Shown here: positions 27,253 through 36,735 of the stretch, piece after piece
How positions within the stretch are numbered: position 1 is the first letter of the stretch
Layout of the letters: every line of letters begins with the position of its first letter
Assembly (NCBI RefSeq): GCF_018336975.1
Contig: NZ_CP025572.1
Span: 277,496 to 341,495, forward strand
Direction of reading: 5' to 3'
From: Marinomonas sp. CT5
GTDB taxonomy: Bacteria > Pseudomonadota > Gammaproteobacteria > Pseudomonadales > Marinomonadaceae
DNA: 64,000 nt
Notes under the pieces: generated by a model
Told to the model about the DNA's origin: nothing
Database searches by the model: none
What the model saw: the letters and a program-made list of their open reading frames with translations, nothing else
Made by a program: the position numbers and the translations under genes

Positions 27253-27948
27253 ATGGTACGCTCCCAGCGTTTGCTTACTCTTATTGCTTTACTGCGCAGT
27301 CATCGATATCCAGTGTCAGGGAAGGCGTTGGCGGAAAAACTCAATATCAGTGTGCGGACTTTGTATCGAGACATTGCCACCTTGCAAGAGCAAGGTGCGA
27401 ATATTGAAGGCGAAGCGGGCGTCGGCTACGTTCTCAAGCCGGGTTTTCTGCTGCCACCCTTGATGTTCACCGAGGAAGAAATTGAAGCCTTGGTGCTTGG
27501 GGCCCGTTGGGTTACACAACGGACGGGGACGGATAACCAATTAAGTAATGGCGCGCAAAACGCCTTGAATAAAATTGCTTCGGTACTGCCAGCAGAATTA
27601 AAAGACATTTTAGATGATACCTCCTTGCTGATCGGTCCAGGCAAAGAGTCGGCGACAGACACTGTGGATATGGCCGACGTTCGCCAAGCGATTCGAGATG
27701 AAAAGATTCTCTCCATTGAGTATCGAGATTTAAAAGGCAAGACGTCTCAGCGTCGAATCTGGCCATTTGCCTTGGGGTATTTTGATGAGGTCCGGGTGTT
27801 GGTGGCTTGGTGTGAACTGCGCCAAGAAATTCGTAATTTCCGGACGGATAGAATCTTATCTTGTGAGTTAATCAATACGCGTTACGCCACGCCCCGTCAT
27901 GTATTGCTTAAACAATGGCGTGAGACATTGGGCAACAAACCTTCCTAA
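27253..27948 (+). CDS. YafY-family (HTH-WYL) transcriptional regulator
   Basis: The 231-residue protein has an N-terminal HTH_11 domain (RLLTLIALLRSHRYPVSGKALAEKLN, in part RLLTLIALLR, then ISVRTLYRDIATL). The C-terminal WYL-type ligand-binding domain (about 135-215; IRDEKILSIEYRD and VRVLVAWCELR) has the W and Y-like positions partly replaced. It starts 3 bases after the Rrf2 stop, and a VOC-family gene follows 121 bases downstream. Regulators of this family often sit beside a glyoxalase-like gene, so that gene is a likely target. Confidence 0.9.
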   Translation: MVRSQRLLTLIALLRSHRYPVSGKALAEKLNISVRTLYRDIATLQEQGANIEGEAGVGYVLKPGFLLPPLMFTEEEIEALVLGARWVTQRTGTDNQLSNGAQNALNKIASVLPAELKDILDDTSLLIGPGKESATDTVDMADVRQAIRDEKILSIEYRDLKGKTSQRRIWPFALGYFDEVRVLVAWCELRQEIRNFRTDRILSCELINTRYATPRHVLLKQWRETLGNKPS

Positions 27949-28069
27949 TTCATTTACTACTGACAAGATCTGACACTCCGCTTGTTTATTCTCACCTTAT
28001 CGGGCCAAAGCTTGATGAGAAGTACTAAACTTTTAACGTGAAATCTAAACAGCGAATAGGAATGTCAGT

Positions 28070-28459
28070 ATGGATCTTTCAAATTTCACCATCTTATATG
28101 TCGACAATGTACAACGCAGCGTGGATTTTTATCGCCCTTTATTTGAGCGCGAACCGGTAGAAGCTAGCGAAAGCTTTGCTTTGTTTGTTTCGGAAACGGG
28201 CGCGAAGTTTGGTTTGTGGGCGCGGGAAGATGTTTTGCCAACCGCCACGGATGTGCCCGCGGGCAGTATGGAAGTCGCGCTTTCCCTTGATAATTTAATT
28301 ACTTTGCAAATTCACTATATCAAGTGGCGAGAGTTGGGCGTCGATATTATTCAAGAGCCAACAGTCATGGATTTCGGGACGACTTTTACCGCGCTTGATC
28401 CAGATGGTCATCGATTACGTGTGTACACCTACGAAAAAGCCGAGCAAGAGAAAGTCTAA
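28070..28459 (+). CDS. VOC-superfamily (glyoxalase/bleomycin-resistance-like) protein
   Basis: This small 129-residue protein has the paired beta-alpha-beta-beta-beta modules of the vicinal oxygen chelate fold: [20 protein letters not shown] at the start and [17 protein letters not shown] at the end. The ribosome site AGGAA is well placed. It overlaps the EVE-domain gene by one base (stop/start junction), so the two are co-translated. The exact reaction cannot be told from the fold; it may be a lyase, dioxygenase or binding protein. Confidence 0.88.
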   Translation: MDLSNFTILYVDNVQRSVDFYRPLFEREPVEASESFALFVSETGAKFGLWAREDVLPTATDVPAGSMEVALSLDNLITLQIHYIKWRELGVDIIQEPTVMDFGTTFTALDPDGHRLRVYTYEKAEQEKV

Positions 28460-28878
28460 TGGCTTGCTGGATTGCGGTGGCCGCGGCTGACCATGTTAGC
28501 CGTGGCGTTCAGGACGGTTTCATGCAAGTCTGCCACGGAAAAGGAGGGCCACTAAAGCGGCTGAAAGAAGGGGATCATGTTGTTTATTATTCCTCTGTTG
28601 AAGTCTTTGGTGAAAAAACGCCTTTGCAGTCTTTTACCGCCATTGGCGAAGTGAAAGATCAGCAGGTATATCAGGTGAGTATGTCGGATACCTTTCACCC
28701 GTATCGCCGCGATGTGAACTGGTATTCTGCTCATCCAGCTCCCATACGGCCACTACTTAGTCTTATGGAGTTTAGTCGCGGAAAGACGAATTGGGCCTAC
28801 CCCATGCGTTTTGGATTGTTTGAAATCAGCGAACATGACTTTGGTGCTATTGCCTCTGCCATGTGTGTCGAGCGCTAA
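28459..28878 (+). CDS. EVE-domain protein
   Basis: This 139-residue protein has the PUA-like EVE fold: [26 protein letters not shown] near the N terminus (in part [10 protein letters not shown]), [19 protein letters not shown] and a conserved tail [25 protein letters not shown] domains bind modified bases in nucleic acids. The gene shares its start with the stop of the VOC gene and is followed by a strong terminator. The biological role here is unknown. Confidence 0.88.
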   Translation: MACWIAVAAADHVSRGVQDGFMQVCHGKGGPLKRLKEGDHVVYYSSVEVFGEKTPLQSFTAIGEVKDQQVYQVSMSDTFHPYRRDVNWYSAHPAPIRPLLSLMEFSRGKTNWAYPMRFGLFEISEHDFGAIASAMCVER

Positions 28879-28895
28879 TCTTGCGTCATGACTTA

Positions 28896-28926
28896 AGCCA
28901 AATGGATTGAATTCATTTGGCTTTTT
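28896..28926 (+). terminator. Terminator after the VOC-EVE genes
   Basis: AGCCAAATG (28896-28904) pairs with CATTTGGCT (28914-28922) and is followed by TTTT. Confidence 0.85.
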
Positions 28927-29118
28927 CAGCGTTAAAGAATTGTATGAAAAGAAATATAGGATGTGCTTAATATTGAATTATTAATTAAAAAGAAATGATG
29001 GGTTAACTGCAGGCGTATTGATCCACGCAAGTCGCCAGCCTAGACTGATGCCATTAAATACAGCCTATTGAGTGTTTAGGCTTTGGCGAATTATTCTAGC
29101 TTTTAGAGGTGAACAACT

Positions 29119-29910
29119 ATGTTACCCACGTACTTTATTTCCCACGGTGGCGGCCCTTGGCCTTATATCCCAGACATGCGAGCTATGTTTTCCAACCTTG
29201 AAGCCTCTTTAGTGCGCATGACCCAAGAGGTGCCAGAAAAACCTAAGGCGATTTTGATGATTTCAGGTCATTGGGAACGCAAAACCTTTGGTGTTCAGTC
29301 TCACTCCGCACCGGGCATGGAATACGACTATTACGGTTTTCCGGCTCATACCTATGAAGTGAAATATCGAGCACCTGGCGCTCCAGACGTGGCCGCTCGC
29401 GTGGCTGAACTGATTAAAGGGGCCGGTTTTCCAGTGGATTTGGATGATAAAAAGGGCTTTGACCATGGTGCTTTCGCGCCAATGGCTGTGATGTACCCAG
29501 AAGAGGACATGCCGCTGATTCAGTTGTCCCTTAAATCGAACCTAGATCCAGAAGAGCACCTAGCATTAGGGCGAGCATTGGCTCCATTGCGTGAAGAGGG
29601 CGTGCTGATTGTGGGGAGTGGTTTGAGCTTTCATAACCTTGGGTTAAGAGGTCCACAAGCCATCAAACCTTCTAACGCCTTTGATGCTTGGTTGCAGGAA
29701 ACCTTATTAGAAACGGCTCCAGCAGAACGCAGTGCAAATTTGGTTGACTGGGACAAAGCGCCGTATGCGCGAATTTGTCATCCAAGAGAAGACCATCTAA
29801 TCCCTCTCATGGTGGCTCTTGGTGCCGCCGAAGAGGGCAAAGCCACCTGTGTTTATCATGACGAAGGTATCTTTGGTGGTTGGACGGCGTCTAGTTTTCG
29901 CTTTGACTAA
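29119..29910 (+). CDS. DODA-type class III extradiol ring-cleavage dioxygenase
   Basis: This LigB-superfamily enzyme of 263 aa has the N-terminal metal histidine in YFISHGGGPWPY, then LMISGHWE, KGFDHGAFAPMAVMYP and a late YARICHPREDHLIPL. Together these give the non-heme iron/zinc site of the 4,5-DOPA dioxygenase family, such as E. coli YgiD. It cleaves a catechol ring next to the diol. A good GAGGTGA ribosome site precedes the ATG. It stands alone, so its physiological substrate is not indicated by neighbours. Confidence 0.92.
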   Translation: MLPTYFISHGGGPWPYIPDMRAMFSNLEASLVRMTQEVPEKPKAILMISGHWERKTFGVQSHSAPGMEYDYYGFPAHTYEVKYRAPGAPDVAARVAELIKGAGFPVDLDDKKGFDHGAFAPMAVMYPEEDMPLIQLSLKSNLDPEEHLALGRALAPLREEGVLIVGSGLSFHNLGLRGPQAIKPSNAFDAWLQETLLETAPAERSANLVDWDKAPYARICHPREDHLIPLMVALGAAEEGKATCVYHDEGIFGGWTASSFRFD

Positions 29911-30159
29911 GCGATCGTTTTTCTCTGCATATTGTCACTATGGCGTTGGATCAAAGTTGATTCCGCGCCATTTTATTTTCTCCACATTATAGGAGGTGAT
30001 CTAACAAGTAACTTTGTACTTTTCTGTGCTTTTGAAAAGCGGTCTAGCAAAGCTCTGGTCATGGACAGTATGGTTGATTTAGAATACTTGGCTATTTGAT
30101 CCGCCATGCGGCTTGCCTGTGTCTTGCCACCCACCTCAATCAAGCATATACAAAGATAG

Positions 30160-32061
30160 ATGGATTTTATGAATACCTTTTTCTCAACTAGCAAAGTGTT
30201 TTTATTCTATAAGGTCTTTGCTTTCTTTTATCTCTCGACGCTTATCCTCAAAGCGGGGTTTTTATACTTTAACTTTGAGTACTTTAATGATCTAGAAGCT
30301 AGGGACATACTGCATGCGTTTTTCTGGGGATGGTTTGACCTCGCCGTTGCGGCTTTTTTTGCTTTTTCCTTTTTAGTCATCAATTACCTTTTATTGAACC
30401 GCCTTAGTCGCTTGGTCCTGGTGTTGTTGCAAGTTGTGTTAATTTCGATGCAACTCTCCGATATGTTGTATTTCTCTGATGCCCATCGACATACTTCATA
30501 CGAAGTAACCAGCTTTCTTGCTACGCCTTTTTCTTTGATGTCTCAAGGTACGAATATCTTTTTCGATTCTGGTAAAACGCTCCCTGTTATTGCTATTGCC
30601 GCGATACTTTTTTATCTGTCGTTTAAATTGAATGTGAAGATTAAGCGCAATAAAGGAAAAATCGGATTAGTAGTATTGCCAGTCGAATTGTTTGTCATCT
30701 TACTCTCAACGGTGTTCTTTTTCCGTGGAGGTGTTGCTGATCTACCTTTGAATCCTTCTTTTGCATACGCTATAGGTGATAGTAAGAAAGCCATGCTGAG
30801 CCTTAATGGCACCTATAGCACCGTATTTTCTATTATCAGTGCGAACAATAAACTCCAACAAGTGACGATTAATCATGATGAAGGTAATCTTGCTCATCTA
30901 TATCCTGGCGATAAACTGAACCTGAATATAGACAATATTAAAGATTATAATTTGGTGTTTATTTTGTTGGAAAGCTGGTCCCAGGAGAATCAAATTTCAC
31001 CAGATGGGCAAGTCGTTACACCATTTTTTCAGCAACTTAAAGCCAAGTCATTTTCATCGGATTTGATGATTGCTGGTGGCCACCGAACTTCCGAAGGAAT
31101 CTACTCGATTTTTTGTAGTTCTCAAAACCCATTAGGAAAATCCGTTGCTAAGACTCAGTTAGAGTCCTTTGATTACGAATGTTTGCCTGAAATTTTAAAA
31201 CGAAAAGGCTGGGATACGCGTTTTTTCCAAGGTTCGCATAAAAACACCAGTGGTGTTGGCTCTTTTGCTCAAGCGATCGGTTTTGAGAAAAGCTATGGTA
31301 AGGAAGACTTTGACGACAATAAAACGCAATTTGGACAAAATGCTTGGGGCTATTACGATCAAGACTTGTATGCTTTTATTTTAGATAAAGTTGAAAACAG
31401 CCTTAAAGAACCCTTTTTACTAGGAATAAATACTAATACTACCCATGATATTTCTTTGCCAGATGGCGTGGAAGGTGCATTTACTGATGGTTCATCTCGT
31501 TCATCTAAATTAAATGTATTACGTTTTTCAGATCAAGCTCTTGCGGCTTTCTTCGCTAAAATGTCATCTATAACGTTCGAAAAACCGGTTATTTACGCAT
31601 TTGTGGCGGATCATACAGCAGGGTTCACTTCCTCTAACTTGTCTGAGTATTCCATTCCTTTCTTAATCTACTCGGCAGGCAATGAAAAGATGGGCACGAC
31701 CTTCCCCGCGATTACTTCTCAACGAGATATAGTGCCGACGGTTGTAGGCATGTTGGGAGCCAATATCCCTTGGTTTGCTGGTCGAGATTTGTTACATATC
31801 GATCCGGCCTCAGCTTTTGCTGATTATTATCATAATGGCAACATCGGTTGGTTAACGGGTGATTACCTAACGGAAATTGACCTCGCCACCAACGATTACA
31901 AATGCTACCTCTGGCGTAAAGACTTTTTGATGCAACAGAGTGTGTCTTGTCCTACGAATGTTGATTCACGTGTTAATGACGCACTGACGTTCACCCGTGT
32001 TCAGCAGGACCTTTTGTTCTCAGGGAAAACACAAGAGTTTACCGAATATAAGAAACCATAA
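30160..32061 (+). CDS. LTA-synthase-like sulfatase / phosphoglycerol transferase family protein
   Basis: The inner-membrane protein of 633 aa has about five N-terminal membrane helices (residues 10-200). An extracytoplasmic alkaline-phosphatase-fold domain follows, with LVFILLESWSQEN, the nucleophile threonine region GGHRTSEGIYSIFCSS and YAFVADHTAGFTS as metal-site motifs. Gram-negative members transfer phosphoglycerol to periplasmic glucans or modify other envelope polymers. The exact reaction is not determined. Start could be 30160 or the ATG three codons later. Confidence 0.88.
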   Translation: MDFMNTFFSTSKVFLFYKVFAFFYLSTLILKAGFLYFNFEYFNDLEARDILHAFFWGWFDLAVAAFFAFSFLVINYLLLNRLSRLVLVLLQVVLISMQLSDMLYFSDAHRHTSYEVTSFLATPFSLMSQGTNIFFDSGKTLPVIAIAAILFYLSFKLNVKIKRNKGKIGLVVLPVELFVILLSTVFFFRGGVADLPLNPSFAYAIGDSKKAMLSLNGTYSTVFSIISANNKLQQVTINHDEGNLAHLYPGDKLNLNIDNIKDYNLVFILLESWSQENQISPDGQVVTPFFQQLKAKSFSSDLMIAGGHRTSEGIYSIFCSSQNPLGKSVAKTQLESFDYECLPEILKRKGWDTRFFQGSHKNTSGVGSFAQAIGFEKSYGKEDFDDNKTQFGQNAWGYYDQDLYAFILDKVENSLKEPFLLGINTNTTHDISLPDGVEGAFTDGSSRSSKLNVLRFSDQALAAFFAKMSSITFEKPVIYAFVADHTAGFTSSNLSEYSIPFLIYSAGNEKMGTTFPAITSQRDIVPTVVGMLGANIPWFAGRDLLHIDPASAFADYYHNGNIGWLTGDYLTEIDLATNDYKCYLWRKDFLMQQSVSCPTNVDSRVNDALTFTRVQQDLLFSGKTQEFTEYKKP

Positions 32062-32082
32062 AGAAGTGTAAACTTGATTAAG

Positions 32083-32113
32083 CCTCACACCTAAATAGGT
32101 TGTGAGGTTTTTT
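32083..32113 (+). terminator. Terminator after the sulfatase-like gene
   Basis: CCTCACA (32083-32089) pairs with TGTGAGG (32101-32107), with further CCTA/TAGG pairing inside, and six Ts follow. Confidence 0.85.
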
Positions 32114-32310
32114 GTGGACTGTGCCTCGTTTTCGCTTTAATTAAACGCTCTTAGGCTTTTTCGTCGTATATTTTTGTTTTGTAGTGGCGCTAGACCGAAA
32201 GCCTGATCTAGCGCCAAACTGTTTGATTCGACCTTTCATCTCCAACATAGCAATTTTACCTTCTTATTCATGGTCTGAATAAAAGGCAAATAAAGGTATT
32301 GGCCGATCGT

Positions 32311-33195
32311 TTATACTTGGCGTCTAAAATCGATCCGTAATACCTGTCGAGGAAGGCCAGAAACATTGGCGGAGAAAGTGTGAAGACAGCGTGGATCAAA
32401 CACAATGATGTCGCCAGCGACGCCTGTTAAGGTGACGACTTTCTGCTCAATATCATCCAGTGAACTGCCTTCTTTCATGAGGCGCTGGATGCGTTTATCA
32501 GCAGAGTCTTCCTTTACCAGTGCCTGAAACCAAGGGTCTTGTTGAACAAGAGGCTCTAATGCCTGATCCATGGGTAAGAGTTTTACGTCTTTTGGGCTTT
32601 CAATGAGTCCGCTATTAACGGATTTAAACGCGTCTATGAGTGCCTCGTTATGGCATGTTCCGAGTGTGTTTGCGAGGGAGGCTATACGGCGATGGGAGCC
32701 AGAAACGACGCTTGTTGCGCCCATTTCTGTTCTCACCTCATCGAGAAATACAAAGACAAATAAACTCCAAGGCTTGGCGTCACCCACCACAGCAGGTTCA
32801 TCGCAGTGCCAAGATTTATGTGGCACATTCCAAGCCGATTCTGAGCCCGGAAAGCTCAATAAAGAATACCAAAGGTCGAGTGGTTGCCAAGATTGAGCGC
32901 CGAACACCTGATCAATCGCAGACTGTATATCGCCCTCTATCTCATTTAATTTACCTGAGGCTTTGAGGTCTCGCATAATCGACCCCATTCCGTTTAGGCG
33001 CTTTGCACGAGCGTCTCCGATAGGATTGCTTGGGTTGGCAAACCATGTACTGGATTCGTCGATATCAATGCTAAATTTGTGTTTTACTTCTTGCCAAAGA
33101 GAGCTTTGCACTTCGACAATTTTTTCCATATTGATGACATTGGAAAGCTTAAGGACACCCTTGTTTTGGAAGTCTTCACGTTTAGATAATGTCAT
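32311..33195 (-). CDS. Phytanoyl-CoA dioxygenase family protein
   Basis: This is a 294-residue Fe(II)/2-oxoglutarate-dependent oxygenase-like protein. The metal pair HxD appears as H and D in WHCDEPAVV, the distal histidine in RCLHTFSANV, and a following arginine (RQVLRIDFRR) would hold 2-oxoglutarate. GATSVVSGSHRR is another typical segment. Members hydroxylate varied small molecules. It is a single gene with no pathway neighbours, so the substrate is unknown. Confidence 0.86.
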   Translation of the reverse strand: MTLSKREDFQNKGVLKLSNVINMEKIVEVQSSLWQEVKHKFSIDIDESSTWFANPSNPIGDARAKRLNGMGSIMRDLKASGKLNEIEGDIQSAIDQVFGAQSWQPLDLWYSLLSFPGSESAWNVPHKSWHCDEPAVVGDAKPWSLFVFVFLDEVRTEMGATSVVSGSHRRIASLANTLGTCHNEALIDAFKSVNSGLIESPKDVKLLPMDQALEPLVQQDPWFQALVKEDSADKRIQRLMKEGSSLDDIEQKVVTLTGVAGDIIVFDPRCLHTFSANVSGLPRQVLRIDFRRQV

Positions 33196-33312
33196 CGAAT
33201 TGATATCCCTTTCAGTGTTAGTGTCTTAGTGATTTTTATCTTAGACACATAATACCATTAGCCTTTGTTGAAAGAAGTCCTGTCATTAGAAAAAGCACGT
33301 TTCACAAAAGCA

Positions 33313-33966
33313 TTAAACCGCTTCGCCTGTTTCAGCTTGAGAGACTATTTCCACTTCTGCCACAGAATCTTTAAACCAAGCTTGCATATCTGGGTGCGCT
33401 AGCATGGTTTTGCAGTAGGCGCTGGCGGCGTCTGACAGTGTGATTCCGTAGGTTGAAAAACGAAAGACAACAGGGGCAAAGAAAACGTCTGCCAAACTAA
33501 AAGTACCGAATAAGTAGTCGCCATCTTTGATGTGTTTGCTGCGTAAATCGGACCAGAGGGCGTTTAGGTTAGCGACTTCCTTTTGCGCATTATTACTGAG
33601 CTCAACTCGACGTTTCGCACGACAATTCATTGGCATTTCATTACGAATACCAAATAATCCAGAGTGCATGTCGGCCACAATAGATCGCGCTACGGCACGG
33701 CTATTTTTATCTTCAGGCCAACCTTTACCATCCAAATAGTTTTCATTGATGTATTCGCAAATAGCGAGAGAATCCCACACGCTCAGATCGCTATCCACTA
33801 AAACTGGCACTTTACCTACTGGTGAATATTTGGCTAGTTCGCTATGAAACTCCTCACTAAACAGGCTGAGTTTTATTTCTTCAAATGGAATGTTGAAGGC
33901 TTTTAATGCCAACCAACCTCGTAACGACCAAGATGAGTAATTCTTATTTCCTATGATCAGTTTCAT
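33313..33966 (-). CDS. Glutathione S-transferase family protein
   Basis: The 217-residue protein has an N-terminal thioredoxin-like domain with the glutathione-site motif GNKNYSSWSLRGWLAL and KVPVLVDSDLSVWDSLAI. An all-helical C-terminal domain (about 85-210) contains LFGTFSLADVFFAPVV. It likely conjugates or reduces electrophiles in the cytoplasm. An AAGGAG-like ribosome site precedes the start. It is monocistronic as far as can be seen. Confidence 0.93.
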   Translation of the reverse strand: MKLIIGNKNYSSWSLRGWLALKAFNIPFEEIKLSLFSEEFHSELAKYSPVGKVPVLVDSDLSVWDSLAICEYINENYLDGKGWPEDKNSRAVARSIVADMHSGLFGIRNEMPMNCRAKRRVELSNNAQKEVANLNALWSDLRSKHIKDGDYLFGTFSLADVFFAPVVFRFSTYGITLSDAASAYCKTMLAHPDMQAWFKDSVAEVEIVSQAETGEAV

Positions 33967-34199
33967 TATGCAAGGCTCCTTGTTGGTGTCTGGTTCAATG
34001 TCTCTTTTTTTATGGCGTTCATTGTTGCAGTTTGTTTTTGTAATAACTAATGAATAATTGGGGTGGCTAATATTTTTTCTGAAAAGATAAGGTCAGTGAT
34101 CTTTGAATAGTGAAAATCACAGTCATGATTTTGTAAGGCTGGGGGTTGAGTGAAAAGTACTTTGTTATGCTCGCCCATTCGAAGAATGAGGAGCTAAAA

Positions 34200-34382
34200 A
34201 TGAGAGCTACTTTACTGATTATTGCCGTCAGCTTGGTATCGTTAACTGGTTGCGAGATAAACCGAGTAGGCGGAAAATTTGCTGGCATTGATATCGAAGC
34301 AAAAAGCGATGAAGGCCACAAAGATAAAGACTCTTCTGGTAAATTTTGTCCCCCAGGACAAGCGAAAAAAGGAGGTTGCTAA
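34200..34382 (+). CDS. Small predicted lipoprotein (60 aa)
   Basis: The ATG at 34200 follows AGGAG by 6 bases. The protein has a hydrophobic signal segment ending in a lipobox LTGC (cysteine at residue 18), then a lysine/aspartate-rich segment and the cysteine-containing tail CPPGQAKKGGC. The two tail cysteines could form a disulfide. I have no function for it. A longer ORF from 34146 adds residues upstream of the signal peptide and is unlikely. Confidence 0.75.
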   Translation: MRATLLIIAVSLVSLTGCEINRVGGKFAGIDIEAKSDEGHKDKDSSGKFCPPGQAKKGGC

Positions 34383-34542
34383 TATCTGGATAGCTTTTTA
34401 TTTAAGATTAAGAATGATTATTAACTGTAATACTTTCTGAAAACACTTCAAATTTTTACATAAAATTTCTTATTGATGACAGAGTAATTAGGAAAAGTTG
34501 TCTATGGTTAGAAGTCACCATGCATCTATGGAGAGGACTCGC

Positions 34543-34725
34543 ATGAACAGAAAAGATGACCGTATACAGCATTTAGTTAGCTTACTCGAAAACTTAGAGA
34601 AAGTATCACTTCAGGATATTGCACAAATACCGCTGTCGCAGCAGCATATATTAGCCGAGAAAATTGAAAGCCTACAGGATGAGTTAAAGGCTTTGATGTC
34701 GGATGATGGACGTTTAATGCATTAA
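34543..34725 (+). CDS. Small unrecognised protein (60 aa)
   Basis: The ATG at 34543 is preceded by GGAGAGG at a suitable distance. The product is a charged, mostly helical small protein (LVSLLENLEKVSLQDIAQ, then LAEKIESLQDELKALM) with no cysteine, signal peptide or membrane segment. A coiled-coil or dimerising helix pair is plausible. Upstream in-frame ATGs (34504, 34528) lack a ribosome site. A hairpin near the stop may terminate it. Function unknown. Confidence 0.65.
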   Translation: MNRKDDRIQHLVSLLENLEKVSLQDIAQIPLSQQHILAEKIESLQDELKALMSDDGRLMH

Positions 34726-34758
34726 TAGAGAAGGTTAGAGTTTCACTACCTTCTCTAT
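34725..34758. terminator. Inverted repeat between convergent genes, probable terminator
   Basis: ATAGAGAAGGT (34725-34735) pairs perfectly with ACCTTCTCTAT (34748-34758) between the small protein gene and the end of the P1 peptidase gene. There is no clear T run on either strand. Confidence 0.6.
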
Positions 34759-34773
34759 CAGGGTAGGGGTATT

Positions 34774-35871
34774 TTAAGTTAAAGAAGAATGGAATGTTTT
34801 CACTATTTTCGATAATGACTCAACATCTATTGCTTTACAGATTTTATTCTCTGGCTGTTTGAATGTTGGAGTGTCCTCAGCAGCTACCATCGCATTGATC
34901 ACAGATTCTTCTATTGCTTCCACTGTAGCCATGTAAAAGTCATCAAAAAATTCATCATTTAAGTATTCCATCGATCCTATTGGACCTGATAGTTGCGGTA
35001 AGTCTTGTTCGTTGGCGGTGCTAAAGGCAAGAAATATGTCGCCAGAATTGTTGCCACCAGGTGAACCATTTTTACCAATACCTAGCGCTGCTCTTTTGGC
35101 AAGACGTTTTAACTGATGAGGCAACATGGGAGCGTCTGTAGCCAGTATGACAATGATGGAACCTTGTTCATGTAAGGCGTGAATGCGGTCTTGGGTCATT
35201 AATTTTCCAACCGGTGCGCCAAGTACATTAAACCAAGGGCGAATACCGTGATTCGCTTGAACCAAGGCCGCGACAGTATAAGTTTTATCTCCTATGTTAA
35301 TGAGCCGAGAAGACGTACCGGTACCACCTTTAAAATCATAGGCGATCATGCCTGTTCCGCCACCCACATTCCCTTCTGCAACGGCACCTGTTTTAGCATT
35401 ATCCAATGCATCCAAGGCATCCTGTTCTGTTACATGCATAGCGTTGATGTCATTCAGTACGCCATCAAAGGTTTCTGCAACAACAGGCATCGCCCATAAA
35501 TGATTATTTTGCCAAGTTTCCTTGTATTGCTGAATGGTCCATTTCACTGCGGCGTGATGAGTGATTCCAACAGCATGGGAGTTAGTGATCATAATCGGAC
35601 CGACGAAATATCCACCATCTTGAATCCAATGAGTCCCCGTCATTTCACCATTGCCATTAAGGGCGTACATGCCAGCCCACACAGGTTTCGGTGTATGGCT
35701 CCTTCCTCGTGGCAATATGGCCGTTACTCCGGTTCTAGCTGGCGATATTAAGTCATTATTAATAAGCGTTTTATAACCCACCTGAATACCTGGAACATCG
35801 GTAATGGCATTGTTTGGACCCGTTATTCCGGGAAAAGGCAGCCCTAGTGCTCGTGCGCGTAATTTGGACAT
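34774..35871 (-). CDS. P1-family peptidase (DmpA-like aminopeptidase/D-esterase)
   Basis: This Ntn-type hydrolase precursor of 365 aa has GNVGGGTGMIAYDFKGGTG and the autocleavage site NNSGD, where the serine becomes the N-terminal nucleophile of the small subunit. Family members release N-terminal L- or D-residues, and some cleave beta-peptides. It begins 18 bases after the last ABC permease gene, so it belongs to that operon. This suggests that the importer brings in a peptide- or amide-like compound which this enzyme then cleaves. The substrate is unknown. Confidence 0.93.
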   Translation of the reverse strand: MSKLRARALGLPFPGITGPNNAITDVPGIQVGYKTLINNDLISPARTGVTAILPRGRSHTPKPVWAGMYALNGNGEMTGTHWIQDGGYFVGPIMITNSHAVGITHHAAVKWTIQQYKETWQNNHLWAMPVVAETFDGVLNDINAMHVTEQDALDALDNAKTGAVAEGNVGGGTGMIAYDFKGGTGTSSRLINIGDKTYTVAALVQANHGIRPWFNVLGAPVGKLMTQDRIHALHEQGSIIVILATDAPMLPHQLKRLAKRAALGIGKNGSPGGNNSGDIFLAFSTANEQDLPQLSGPIGSMEYLNDEFFDDFYMATVEAIEESVINAMVAAEDTPTFKQPENKICKAIDVESLSKIVKTFHSSLT

Positions 35872-35889
35872 AATTCGGCCTACTATTCC

Positions 35890-36726
35890 TTAGTGTGTAG
35901 ATGTGTTTTTGGATTTGAAGTAAATACCTGCAGAGGCAATGACAACAGAAAAAAGCAGCATTAATGTGGCAATAGCATTGATTTCTGGCTTAATGCCACG
36001 GCGAATCATGCCAAGAATAAAGACAGGTAAAGTGGTTGAGTCCACGCCACTAATAAAATAAGTGATTACTAAATCATCCATGGAAATGATAAAGCTGAGT
36101 AATGCTCCGCCAATGACACCCGGTAGAATCAAAGGCAAGGTGACCCGACGAAAAGTTTGCCATTCATTTGCGCCTAGGTCGGCCGAAGCGGCTTCTGTCA
36201 GAGGATTCATTCCAGCTAATCGCGCACTAACAACAATAAAAACGTAGCTGGTTAAAAAGGTACAGTGACCAATAATGATCGTGCTATTGCCTAGAGTAAA
36301 ACCTGCACCGACAAAGAAAATGAGTAGTGCGATCCCTAGGACAATATCTGGCATGACCATAGGAACAAACAATAATAAGCGATAAAAAGAGTGCAGTTTA
36401 AAGCGATAGCGCGCTAAGGCGACAGCCGTGCTTGTACCAAGAAAAGTGGCGACAAGAGTTGCACTGGAGGCAACGATTAGACTGTTTAATAATGCGTTTA
36501 GGAGTTGGTCTGTTGAATCTACGTAGCTAGATGAGTCCGTTAGAGTGGTTTTTAAACCAAAAATACTGCGATACCAATCTAAAGTGAAACCATCCCAAAT
36601 CATAATGTTGATAGGGTTTGAGTTAAACGAATAGATTACGATTAAAATGACGGGCGCGTAGAGAAAAATAAAAAAGAACACGCTATAAATCGATAATAAG
36701 CGGCCTAAAGGCGTTTGCTTTTTCAT
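35890..36726 (-). CDS. ABC transporter permease (PotC type)
   Basis: This inner-membrane protein of 278 aa has six predicted helices and the ABC permease EAA loop (AASADLGANEWQTFRRVTLPLILPGV, in part ASADLGANEW). Sequence style is that of PotC/PotI in spermidine/putrescine importers. It pairs with the permease upstream (10-base gap). Together with the ATPase, the binding protein and the P1 peptidase it forms a five-gene operon. Confidence 0.93.
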   Translation of the reverse strand: MKKQTPLGRLLSIYSVFFFIFLYAPVILIVIYSFNSNPINIMIWDGFTLDWYRSIFGLKTTLTDSSSYVDSTDQLLNALLNSLIVASSATLVATFLGTSTAVALARYRFKLHSFYRLLLFVPMVMPDIVLGIALLIFFVGAGFTLGNSTIIIGHCTFLTSYVFIVVSARLAGMNPLTEAASADLGANEWQTFRRVTLPLILPGVIGGALLSFIISMDDLVITYFISGVDSTTLPVFILGMIRRGIKPEINAIATLMLLFSVVIASAGIYFKSKNTSTH

Positions 36727-36735
36727 GATGAACTC

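Noticed and set aside
29973-30194. 73-residue ORF on the minus strand upstream of the sulfatase-like gene
   Set aside because: No ribosome site, no recognised domain, overlaps the start of a clear plus-strand gene.
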